Below, piece by piece: positions 43,501-52,985 of a stretch of DNA of 64,000 bases (the first letter of the stretch is position 1; each line of letters starts with the position of its first letter). Location: NCBI GenBank assembly GCA_947095585.1, contig OX352762.1, forward strand, positions 45,756,829 to 45,820,828, written 5' to 3'. The notes beneath the pieces are model-generated. The model was not told where the DNA came from, searched no databases, and was given only the letters and a program-made list of their open reading frames with translations. Both the position numbers and the translations under genes were made by a program. This DNA is from Nephrocerus scutellatus. Its lineage: Eukaryota; Arthropoda; Insecta; Diptera; Pipunculidae.

Positions 43501-43731
43501 TTAATAAAATTATAATTATAAATGTTTTAATTTGCAATACGATTCACCGCCATTGTGGAAGTATTCAACCTTCTAATTCGTCTTTTGTGTTGGTTAATGA
43601 TGACTCCGATATCAACTCCAATAGATAGTAACCCAAACTGAATTTTGTGCTTACGGTGGACTGGTTGTATCACCATTTGCATTCTATTGACTGCGGCTTG
43701 GTGGTAATGGTGGTTAGCCGTCGCTGTCGCA

Positions 43732-44764
43732 TGTTTTAACGCCGAACGTAGTAACCGTGCTTCCTTATTTAACTAAGGGAAGAGTTACTTGGGCGGAGAG
43801 TTAATTAAAAGAACGTTTGTATTTTATAACAATTAAGTATTTTATTTTGATCGGATTATATATTACTAGTGAGGCCCGCTGTCTTATGCGTGGCTGCGAC
43901 CTCTACTAGAATGTTCGTGGTTAGACTTCGGATTAACTCTGACTTTTGAACCGGTTTTCACTTCCTTTTTATACCCTCAAATCCGAACGATCTTTGTACC
44001 CAAACCAACGCAGTTCATGGAAATGCACTCCTCAGCGATATTTCCCAATATCCATAAATCATTTAATTTATGCTCCAGTTATAGTGCGATGCACTATTAA
44101 CTGAGTAAGCAATTAAATTATTACCCAACAATATTAGGCTAAACGATTAAGCCGGAAAATTATTACACAATACAAAACGCGATATAAATGTGTCAGCATT
44201 ACATTCGTCAACGGCTCTGGATATAGTTCATACATCCAGCTGTTGCTATTGACGATGTCCATTCACCCTTGCTCTCTATACCTACAATGCATAAACGTAC
44301 TTGACTTTGGATTTTGTCTGTATCCGCCGTCGTACAGCATTACGTTCGGTATGGAACAATGGGAATGCTATAGCTGCAGTGCTGTATATACACAGCATAG
44401 AACGATCGCATGAATTGCATTGCCATTGCTATTTGTTATAGCTGCAGTGCTGTATGCACATAGCATTGAAGGCATAGCGATCGCATGAATTATGTGTATT
44501 GCTATACACAGCATTGAAGACAGGGCGATCGCATGAATTATGTGTATTGCTATTGAATGTATATTTAAATGCTATTGGATGTAGCGGATATCGGGTGACG
44601 AGCTCATAAACATTGTAATTTATGTTCGACATGAAAAGTGAGCGCTGTAGCGTGCTTGGCGTACTTTCGGTATTGTGACGTCGTGGGAAAGAAGAATCGT
44701 ATTTAGGAGAGTTGATTTCGAGTTGAGTTGATTTTGAGAGGCGACATGTAGTGCGATCACTACA
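43732..44764 (-). repeat. 3' LTR of the errantivirus-type element
   Basis: 1033 bp, with TGTAGTGATCG and GTTAAAACA ends on the element strand. It contains repeated GCATGAATTATGTGTATTGC units at about 44480-44560 and a GC-rich ATTCACC block. Confidence 0.93.
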
Positions 44765-44777
44765 TCCCACCCCCCTT
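44765..44777 (-). other. Polypurine tract of the errantivirus-type element
   Basis: Minus strand AAGGGGGGTGGGA, directly before the 3' LTR. Confidence 0.9.
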
Positions 44778-45232
44778 AGAAGAAGGAAATTCCACGGTTG
44801 GAATTTTCGAACCATATTTGTTGAAAAGCCATAGTTTGTTTGTAAAATATTCATAATAAATAGATAATATATTTTTTTTGTATAACATTATTAGATTATT
44901 ATTTAAATAATATTAGTTCAAAAATTATTAAAATAATTAATTTTAATAGGTAAAGTAGTCTAATTTTTCTTCTTATTTCATTAATACTTTTCTTATTTTA
45001 ATTATTATTAATGATCTTATTCTATATTTCATAAATCTAAAAAAAAAATTAATTAAAATTGTTTTTACGATTCTATTTCATGATTATTTAAAAATTAATA
45101 ATTTTTCTTATTTTAATTGATTTTATGTCTCTATTCAATATTTATAAAAAAATTTAATGATTATATTGTTTTTTTTTTCTTCCTTAAATTAGATACATAA
45201 ATGTTTGCATATCTATGATGTTACTGTAAATC
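44778..45232 (-). other. 3' untranslated region of the errantivirus-type element
   Basis: Very AT-rich stretch (long A/T runs, ATTAATTAA-type words) between the env stop and the polypurine tract. No coding frame. Confidence 0.6.
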
Positions 45233-47045
45233 TTATGACGACAATGTGAATCTTGGGCTTGGGTTTGGGTTGTCATTGTTATTATCTAATCCTAGTACAA
45301 TCGATTGGTCAACAAAAACTTCATCGATAATTTCCTCATTGGTTTTTGGTTTACTTTCTGTTAGTTGCTGTTTAAATTCTGTTATAATGGCTTTCAATTT
45401 AGAATGGTATTTATAGAAATACAACAGGATTATACATATCACTAAAGCCAAACTATATATTACAGTATAATGATGAACATCGTGCCTATCTAAACTTTGC
45501 AAACCTTTTCCTTCCTCTTTCTTTAACAAGTCTACCTGGTAAGAAATTTCCGCGAGATTATTATTCTCATCGTATTTAAGTAATTGAATGGGATTTATTT
45601 TTGTAGAAGTTGTGCTAATTTTGGATTTTAAGAGAGTTAAGTTTATCATCGGAATAAAAGAATTCCTTAAGAGAGTACTGTCTAAATTTTGACCATATAT
45701 TGTCAGATCTTTACTACGTAAATAGCATTTGCCCGTAAATTCTATGATTCCTGCTCCCAGAAATTTATGCGTTGTTAATTTTTGGTCACAAATAACCATT
45801 TGCCAGGTTGAGAGAGCTGTATCCAAACTACGGATAAAGGTGATTGCTTCACTTGGCAAGCCGAAGGATGCGTGTCTCTTCGTAATAATTGTATTTCACA
45901 ATTATCCTGGTTAGAATTGAAGTCATAAAGAGGATGAGTAATCGGACATAGCAGGGAGTCAGTTTGTGCAGTGCATTTGCTTATTTCTTCGATTGTAAGA
46001 TCATAGAAATGTTTTTTATCAAAGTCTACTATAACGTAGTTCATTTTAGGTTGGATATAGAGAAAGTCATTGGTGGGAAATGGTAAAATTTTGTAAAGTT
46101 GGTAGATTTCTTTGAAGGGAATCAGTAATTTATCTCATATATTATCCTTTTAGATTGGATCGAAGATGTTACTGTACTAATTTTATAAAGAGGTAGTACA
46201 TCTTTGTGCTGTATTAGGATTGGAAGTTTGGTATTGCTAGGAATTTCTCTAAGCATGGCTGAAAGGACGGTTTCCAACTGTTCTGGAGTTATGATGGCCG
46301 GGTGAGGTTTGCCGTGACGTACCTCAGTTACTGAGTCGATAATTTCATTCAATAAGCTTTGGTGATGCAAAATGGCTTAGGTCGAATAGGATATTAGCGA
46401 TTCTAGTTCGGTTACTAGCCGCTCGTTTTGAACACTATTAGTGCAATCGTCTAGAAGTTTTATTATTGAGGAGAATTTCGTGTTCAGCGTTTTAATTTGA
46501 CTGTCTCTAACTTGCTGCGTTCTATTGAAGATGTTGATGGTTGTCCACATGATATATGTCTGATTTTTTATTAGGTGCTCTTCGTTGTGTTGTAATTTAT
46601 TAATTTGTCTGTCATAATAGTTGGCATCGTCTTCAGACAAAGTACCGAAAAGAGATTTGCTGATCATTCCTACCGCATTTAATAATGCTCTTTTCGCCCT
46701 TGGTTTCGTGTTTACTTCCAAGTTTAGGAGGCTGCATTTTTGTAGAATGTCCTCGATTACATGACTAAGCTCCACCACCGTACCTTTGCACAAATGTGAT
46801 ATTTGCGTGTCGTTATTTAGTCCGTTGCATAATTTGGATATTTCGGATGTGTATTGGCTCATAAGTTTAGTTGTGGTTAGTAGACCTTCCAAATCGTAGT
46901 ATGTTATTATTTTCCATTCGTTTGAAAATAAGTTGACCTGGTCTAATTCCTCGAAATATATTCCAGAACCTTGTTTTATTGGCGTGAAATTCAAATGTCC
47001 AAGCGCCATGGTGAACATAAAACACCAAATTGTAACGCTTTTCAT
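45233..47045 (-). pseudogene. Errantivirus env (F-like envelope protein), broken
   Basis: The N-terminal frame 46377-47045 begins with a hydrophobic signal peptide and contains a furin-type RAKR site followed by an ALLNAVGMISKSLFG fusion-peptide-like stretch, as in baculovirus F-related insect retroviral envelopes. A TAA at 46377-46379 interrupts it. Two frame changes follow, near 46140 and 45800. The C-terminal frame (45233-45859) contains a transmembrane helix (LALVICIILLYFYKY region) and a short cytoplasmic tail. With one nonsense codon and two frameshifts it cannot make a full-length envelope. Confidence 0.87.
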
Positions 47046-47220
47046 CTTTCTGCGTAGGGGAGATAGAGAACAAAGTTCTTTACAAAAACCTTCTATTTTT
47101 TCAAAGAGTAAGAAGACAGAAGAGAAGTGAAGAATTGAAACAGTGGTTTAAAGGTTAAAATTTTATTCTTGTTTAGGTGAATTTATGTATATATATATAT
47201 AATTATTTTTATTATTCATA

Positions 47221-47649
47221 CTATGACTCATGTCCAAGCATCTGAAGCTGTAGGTCACGAACCCATCCTCGTAGGAGTCCTGCCTCAGAGTAAGGTTGTC
47301 GCCGTCTTACGACGTATGTGGGGCATAAATTTAGGCTGAAATCTTCTTGTTGAATCCCCAGACTCAGAATGTCCCCGGTACTCAACGCGGCGGTTTCCCC
47401 AGGCCTAAGCTGCACCCCGTTGACGTAAGTACCACTGGAGCCCTCGCAATCCTTGACCGTAACATTTTCCTCACAGTCATCTATTTCGATTATAGCGTGT
47501 ATAATTGAAACGAGTTCAGTGGGAATGAATATACGATTCGGATAGCCGTTCCCGATTTTTGAGAAACCCTTTCGTAAAGGAATCTCGTAGTCTGAGACTA
47601 TGCTGTACAGAATCCAGTACGTGTCGGGCAGATAATCTATTGACTCCAT
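47221..47649 (-). CDS. FHA-domain protein captured in the retroelement, open 142-codon ORF
   Basis: ATG at 47649 starts an uninterrupted frame. Residues about 10-110 form a forkhead-associated fold by motif: KIGNGYPNRIFIP, VSIIHAIIEID, VTVKDCEGSSGTYVNGVQL and STGDILSLGI. FHA domains bind phosphothreonine peptides, mostly in DNA-damage and kinase signalling. The core Ser and His of the S-x-x-H motif and the GTYVNG turn are kept. The usual GR Arg is Asn and the usual Asn after the GSS is missing, so binding may be altered. The ORF is richer in GC than the env and gag around it, which suggests capture of a host coding sequence. It sits where RT to integrase should be. Which host gene it came from is not clear; N-terminal FHA domains occur in NBS1- and MDC1/Mu2-type proteins. 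Confidence 0.82.
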   Translation of the reverse strand: MESIDYLPDTYWILYSIVSDYEIPLRKGFSKIGNGYPNRIFIPTELVSIIHAIIEIDDCEENVTVKDCEGSSGTYVNGVQLRPGETAALSTGDILSLGIQQEDFSLNLCPTYVVRRRQPYSEAGLLRGWVRDLQLQMLGHES

Positions 47650-47698
47650 TCTGACATGAAAGTAGAAGATAAAACTTTGTTGTTTTCATTCTAGGAAC

Positions 47699-48232
47699 TT
47701 ATGAGAATGAGCCCCTTTGTTTCTTTGTTTCTTTCTTTCTTTCTTTCTTACAGTGGTTTATGTCCACTAGCTTTTCCAGTTTTTCTAAACGTATATATAC
47801 CGGATCGTTTTCCGGATCTGTTGAGAGAAAATTAAACTCGTCTAAATTATCCCATTCTAAACTCAGATCGTGTGCATTTAGCTGCACTGGGTATTCATTA
47901 ATATTCAGGAGTAAGATTTTTGCAAAGTTATCACTTGAATTACAAGCGACTTTAGAAAGAAGGGTACTTCGTGCAGGTATGTTAATCTGGTCAACAAATT
48001 TTTGTTCGGTTTTTATGATGTTCTGTTTTGCTCCATCAAAAATTCGTTCTGGTTTTGGAAGAGCTACTTCCCCAGATCCGCTATATATAGAAGGCTTACT
48101 TGCAGAAACATCGATTACCTCACTTTGTTGGATTAAACATTTTTGCGCTTGTACCTTAACTTTATTTGCCTTAGTCTTTCCTTTAAATAACTTTTCTTTA
48201 TACTGTGATTCCATTTGCTCTTTTTGGCTCAA
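47699..48232 (-). pseudogene. Pol remnant upstream of RT
   Basis: The frame includes KIVNIPARSTLLSKV-like linker residues (seen as VDQINIPARSTLLSKVACNS) and a segment ending YIRLEKLEKLVDINHC. This is the linker between protease and RT in errantivirus pol. After Cys the frame runs into a (AAAG)n purine repeat and stops. RT motifs never appear. The upstream border with the protease frame needs a one-base shift near 48230. Confidence 0.75.
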
Positions 48233-48975
48233 TTTTTTATTTTCTTAGATTTATTGTCTACCAAGTTTGCTGATTTTAAAAATTGCTTAGTTTTTTCTAA
48301 GACTTTTTGTTTTTGCTTAGGATCTATTGTCTCTAAGTCTTTTTTACTTTGCTTAGGATATTTTTTCTCTAAGTCTTTTTTACTTTGCTTAGGATATTTT
48401 GTCTCTAAGTCTTTTTTACTTTGCTTAGGATCTTTTGTCTCTAAGTCTTTCTGCTTAGTTTTACGCTCTACTAAGTTTTTATTGAATTTGTTACAGAAAT
48501 TGGAATCATCAGATTGAAGTTCGCATGGCGACTTAAATTTTTCAGAATTTTTTTCATATGCCGAACGGAAAGGTTTGTTTTCCTCCGTTGGGCTTCGTTT
48601 AAATGGAATTTCTAGAGTGTCGTTTTTAAAATCCACTACGCATTTGAATCTAGATAAAAAATCATTTCCAATAATTCCATCATATGGGAAATTAATTCTG
48701 TTATCGAGTATTTGAAAAGGGTGATCTAACAAGAGGGTATGTTCAGATGACTTGAACTCTAAAGTACCATTCACCAAACCAAGGGGTTTTAGCGATTCCC
48801 CGGCTATGGTAGTAATGGTGTAGAGATCGTCACCATGTATCGTATTTTTACTATACATATTTTCTTTTACCAAGCTAACGTCGGCACCCGTATCAATCAA
48901 AAACGTAGTAAACTTTTTATCCGAAGGACTGAACTTTAATCGTATCGTTGGTTCCTTAAACTTGGGAAAAAACGA
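48229..48975 (-). CDS. Errantivirus-type protease with Lys-rich repeat tail
   Basis: The aspartic protease signature FLIDTGADVSLVKENMY is at about 48910-48860 and the DGIIGNDFLSRFKCVVDF flap/HHG region at 48690-48630. The frame is shifted relative to gag, consistent with programmed gag-pol frameshifting. C-terminal to the domain are four units of a 12-residue repeat (QSKKDLETKYPK type, 36 bp each, plus strand about 48296-48450). The protease would mature gag. The domain itself has no break. Confidence 0.8.
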   Translation of the reverse strand, partial: SFFPKFKEPTIRLKFSPSDKKFTTFLIDTGADVSLVKENMYSKNTIHGDDLYTITTIAGESLKPLGLVNGTLEFKSSEHTLLLDHPFQILDNRINFPYDGIIGNDFLSRFKCVVDFKNDTLEIPFKRSPTEENKPFRSAYEKNSEKFKSPCELQSDDSNFCNKFNKNLVERKTKQKDLETKDPKQSKKDLETKYPKQSKKDLEKKYPKQSKKDLETIDPKQKQKVLEKTKQFLKSANLVDNKSKKIKN

Positions 48976-48992
48976 AACGAAAAATCTAAAAT

Positions 48993-50168
48993 TCAGTTCT
49001 TGTGATGGTACACTTCGGCTGTCGCAGTCATTCGAGAGGAATTGCCGATAGTTTCCTCCCGAATGGCTTCGTTTCCCGATTCAAGAACATTGGAATACCT
49101 CACACCACGGCTATCATTCTGTTTAGAGGGGTATTCAGATCTATGGTTTCCACTGAAACCAGGAGTGGGATTGCTGTTCCTAAACGGATTTTGTGGAGGC
49201 CTGTGGTTGGACAACCGTAACCTACAGTTTGCTTCGGTGTGGTTCCTCCTCTTGCAGTAATTGCAAGTGATAAATTGCACTTCCTTTTTTATAGGAGGCC
49301 TATTCTGAAAAGATGGGAATTGATTATTCTGGTAACACGTTTCCCTCGTGTGACCGGGCTTACCGCAAGTCTGACAATATATAGTGTGTTGCGGATTTCT
49401 GTGTGAAGCAAATTTATTTTGGAAAGTTTGTGGGGTGTGATCAATGCGTGCAGCATGTCCCTCAGCATGAGCTATAACCTTTTTTAGGTCAGCTCCCCCG
49501 AAGGCCTTGGCTATAAGCCTAATTTGGTCATTTTTTAGCCCGTCTTCGAACACCTGGATCGCTAGACGGCGGTTTTCTTGCACCGAGAATTCCCGTACTG
49601 TCTCGTCGCGAGTTGTGTTGAAAGTGGCAGAGTTTAGTTTGTTTAGGGCCGTACAAACCCGTTCGCCAAACTCCTTGACCGATTCTTTGAATCTCTGTTT
49701 CGTTGTCAACAGCTCGTTGTGTGCAGAGGAACGCGTTTTTACCTCCTTGTATTCAGACTCGAGCTTCTCCTTGAGAGCTGCCCAAGTCGTGAGTGAGTTG
49801 AATTGTGTCAAATCGAATACGGGACCCTGTAGCCTTGTCTTAACAATGGCCAGAAATGTGGGTTCATCACTCTCTTTTACCGAGGTGAAGAGAATATCTC
49901 CGCAGGACGTGAATTTAGCCAAATCGGCTGGCTTCCCGTCGAAAAGGGGTATGATGTTATACACATCAGAAATGCTAATCTTTATGTCCATGTTGGACGA
50001 TTCCTCTTCAGGAATAACCTCTAAATCTGACGAAAAACTCAAGTTTGAAGACAAATTAGTATCAGCAATCGCTTTTGCCTGTCTACTAATTTGCCTAGTA
50101 ACCGGTCTACTTATTTTGGAAGTTTTGCGAAAATTCGCGAAAGTATCGGATACAAAAAAAAAAAACAA
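48993..50168 (-). CDS. Errantivirus-type gag, open
   Basis: 391 codons without a stop. The first ATG (50168) leads into a poly-Phe stretch encoded by an A-run and is doubtful. The ATG at 49991 (residue 60, MDIKISISDVYNIIPLF) is a more likely start. The core has FDGKPADLAKFTSCGDIL, TWAALKEKLESEYKEVKTR and KESVKEFGERVCTALNKL. Two zinc knuckles follow: CQTCGKPGHTRETC with all ligands and CNYCKRRNHTEANC. The gag would form the particle. It appears intact, unlike env. Confidence 0.87.
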   Translation of the reverse strand: MFFFFVSDTFANFRKTSKISRPVTRQISRQAKAIADTNLSSNLSFSSDLEVIPEEESSNMDIKISISDVYNIIPLFDGKPADLAKFTSCGDILFTSVKESDEPTFLAIVKTRLQGPVFDLTQFNSLTTWAALKEKLESEYKEVKTRSSAHNELLTTKQRFKESVKEFGERVCTALNKLNSATFNTTRDETVREFSVQENRRLAIQVFEDGLKNDQIRLIAKAFGGADLKKVIAHAEGHAARIDHTPQTFQNKFASHRNPQHTIYCQTCGKPGHTRETCYQNNQFPSFQNRPPIKKEVQFITCNYCKRRNHTEANCRLRLSNHRPPQNPFRNSNPTPGFSGNHRSEYPSKQNDSRGVRYSNVLESGNEAIREETIGNSSRMTATAEVYHHKN

Positions 50169-50911
50169 AATTCGCGAAAAATATCGAGTAATACCAAAAA
50201 CTTCGCGAAAAAATATATCGGAATAGAGAGAGGGGAAAAAAGGTTTGCAACAAAGTATAAACCCAAGGATTCACCAAAAAATTGTTTTCAAAAAATATTG
50301 CAACAAAGTATAAACCAAATTCACTAAATATATGTTTAAGTATTATAAAATTTAATATATATATGCTTTTTTTTTTTTTTTTTTTTTTAAATTAATAGAA
50401 GAATGGTTCTACCTTGTTCTGCTGCTGTCGATGCTGTTATAGCTGTGGGTGTCGCTGCTGAGCTTAGCTGATTTCTGCTGTTGTTGTTGCTGTGCGTTAA
50501 ACGGCTGCCGCTGAATTTTGGTGATCTGCTGCTGTTACTTTTGTCGCTGCTTGCTGTTGTTGTCACTGAATTCTGCTGCTTGCTGCTGATGATTTCTGGT
50601 CCTGTTGTCGTCGTAGTGGACGTTGCTGCTTGTTACTGCTACTGTCTGCTGCTTGCTGATGCTGTTGCTTTTGCCAGGCAGGCTTCGCGCCCTAAAGTTG
50701 CAGTTACAGCCTGGTCTTTTTTCACTGCCCGAATGTTGGCCAAATGCCTACGCTCTAAAGCTGGCAAGGACTTACGGTCTTCGGGTTTTTCTAAATTCAC
50801 TTTCACTTTTCACTTTTTACTTTTTGTTCACTTTACTGGTGTTTAGCCTCAGTACGCATCAGAAGAACGGTCTTCTGTTTTGGCTTATTTTTTGGTAAGA
50901 GATCTTTTGTA
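50169..50911 (-). other. Leader of the errantivirus-type element with CAG-rich tract
   Basis: Between primer site and gag. From about 50410 to 50660 the element strand is dominated by CAGCAA/CAGCAG-type triplets. Nearer gag it is A-rich with TTCGCGAA-type repeats (50115-50215). No long frame is convincing on the element strand. Confidence 0.6.
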
Positions 50912-50930
50912 GATCCCACCGCTGCCACCA
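50912..50930 (-). other. Primer binding site, tRNA-Leu type
   Basis: The plus strand reads GATCCCACCGCTGCCACCA. The last 17 bases equal the 3' end of tRNA-Leu of the GGTAGCG family including CCA. It lies two bases from the 5' LTR. Confidence 0.88.
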
Positions 50931-50932
50931 AA

Positions 50933-52046
50933 TGTTTTAACGCCGAACGTAGTAACCGTGCTTCCTTATTTAACTAAGGGAAGAGTTACATGGGCGGAGA
51001 GTTAATTAAAAGAACGTTTGTATTTTATAACAATTAAGTATTTTATTTTGATCGGATTATATATTACTAGTGAGGCCCGCTGTCTTATGCGTGGCTGCGA
51101 CCTCTACTAGTTATTTTTGTAGTTTTAATAATTTTATAGTTTTTTACAATTCTAGGGAGGCCCGCTGTCTTAAGCGTGGCTGCGACCTCTACTAGAATGT
51201 TCGTGGTTAGACTTAACTCTGACTTTTGAACCGGTTTTCACTTCCTTTTTATACCCTCAAATCCGAACGATCTTTGTATCCAAACCAACGCAGTTCATGG
51301 AAATGCACTCCTCAGCGATATTTCCCAATATCCATAAATCATTTAATTTATGCTCCAGTTATAGTGCGATGCACTATTAACTGAGTAAGCAATTAAATTA
51401 TTACCCAACAATATTAGGCTAAACGATTAAGCCGGAAAATTATTACACAATACAAAACGCGATATAAATGTGTCAGCATTACATTCGTCAACGGCTCTGG
51501 ATATAGTTCATACATCCAGCTGTTGCTATTGACGATGTCCATTCACCCTTGCTCTCTATACCTACAATGCATAAACGTACTTGACTTTGGATTTTGTGTG
51601 TATCCGCCGTCGTACAGCATTACGTTCGGTATGGAACAATGGGAATGCTATAGCTGCAGTGCTGTATATACACAGCATAGAACGATCGCATTAATTGCAT
51701 TGCCATTGCTATTTGTTATAGCTGCAGTGCTGTATGCACATAGCATTGAAGGCATAGCGATCGCATGAATTATGTGTATTGCTATACACAAACCATTGAA
51801 GACAGGGCGATCGCATGAATTATGTGTATTGCTATTGAATGTATATTTAAATGCTATTGGATGTAGCGGATATCGGGTGACGAGCTCATAAACATTGTAA
51901 TTTATGTTCGACATGAAAAGTGAGCGCTGTAGCGTGCTTGGCGTACTTTCGGTATTGTGACGTCGTGGGAAAGAAGAATCGTATTTAGGAGAGTTGATTT
52001 CGAGTTGAGTTGATTTTGAGAGGCGACATGTAGTGCGATCACTACA
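50933..52046 (-). repeat. 5' LTR of the errantivirus-type element
   Basis: 1114 bp. It is identical in layout to the 3' LTR except for an extra 87-bp block at about 51109-51195, created by duplication of the GAGGCCCGCTGTCTTA(T/A)GCG segment with 40 AT-rich bases between. Confidence 0.93.
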
Positions 52047-52916
52047 CGCAGCTGACGCCGGTAGAACAGCATCTCCACTGATGTGGACAATTGTTGGGTT
52101 ACCCCCCTGAATTTTCTATCTATATATGTTGGTACTTACGCAGAAAGGGAATGCGGCTCCGGTCTACGAATGGACTATTTAATGCCGCCCTAACCGCACT
52201 TTGTTCAGCGGAGTCGCCGCGAGTAGCCTTTGTTGATGCTGACTTTCAGATCAGATCCAATCGGATCTCCAACATCCGTGGTTATAACCTTTTGCCTTTT
52301 CCCTGTTTTATTCACCAAGAGATTTTGTGAAATTAAATTATCTATTTTCTTTATGTATAATATATAATAAATTAGTAATTTAGACTCGTAACCTCTCTAC
52401 GTTTTCTCTGCTGTGCTGACGTCTTTTGTTTTTCTTGCTGATTAATCGATTTATTTTTCTTCCTCTGCTATCTTTCCTTTTTATTTCCAGTTAATTTTCC
52501 TTTTTTTTTTCTTATTCGTCCAGACAGTAATTGTTGAGGACACCCCTTTAATGCTGTGCGTTGCTGGCGACGGTTTAATCGAAAAGAACACTTCATGTTT
52601 TTTCTGCCTCGTCAATCGCTCGCTGTCTGCCACAAGTCAGGTGTTAGACAGAGACGGCTATTGCTAGTATATTACCGGCATTTACATGTTATGCAGTATA
52701 TTTACACAGGACTTGCCTGATAAGCAAGGCAGTTAGATATGCATTCTGCAGTTTACATTATACATCATTGCGGCTGAGAGTGGTTATTCTTACATCATTG
52801 AAGAAAAGTGCCGTGCTGCGTATTTACACTGAGCTTGTTCTGCTTAAATTATTCGAATTAGTTTTTTTTTTGTTTTTCTTTCGATTATTCTTTGTGGTTT
52901 CTCAAAGTGCACCATT
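52047..52916 (-). repeat. Right outer arm of the large inverted duplication, outer part
   Basis: Complementary to 21618-22228. It carries an extra block of about 245 bp at 52094-52338 that the left arm lacks, and about 30 extra bases near 52675. It ends at ACCATTAC (52916), where the LINE endonuclease sequence shared with the left arm stops and Gypsy-A2 begins. Confidence 0.88.
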
Positions 52917-52985
52917 ACAAAACAGATTGTTGGACGCGGACAGCCTGGCCAACAGTCTGGAGGTGCTGCCTGAACTAGACGCCTT

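Larger units (their letters stand above)
39059..43731 (-). repeat. Right outer arm of the large inverted duplication, inner part
   Basis: Complementary to 22225-26893. Its continuation lies at 52047-52916, beyond the inserted 8.3-kb element. Satellite repeats at 43190-43500 and the stretch 43500-43731 match 22226-22770 in reverse. Confidence 0.92.
43732..52046 (-). mobile_element. Errantivirus-type element without RT or integrase, carrying an FHA ORF
   Basis: The LTRs at 43732-44764 and 50933-52046 are almost identical (about seven differences plus one 87-bp duplication in the 5' copy and one 6-bp gap). A tRNA-Leu primer site, a polypurine tract and a 4-bp target duplication CGCA (43728-43731 and 52047-52050) are present. 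The order on the minus strand is leader, gag, protease, short pol remnant, FHA-domain ORF, env. Reverse transcriptase, RNase H and integrase are absent: only about 50 bp of spacer separate the pol remnant from the FHA ORF. It must depend on another element for mobility. Described as an old genomic copy only. Confidence 0.93.

Noticed and set aside
47717..47752. (CTTT)n tract next to the pol remnant
   Set aside because: A simple repeat on its own; mentioned only because it marks the junction where pol sequence ends.
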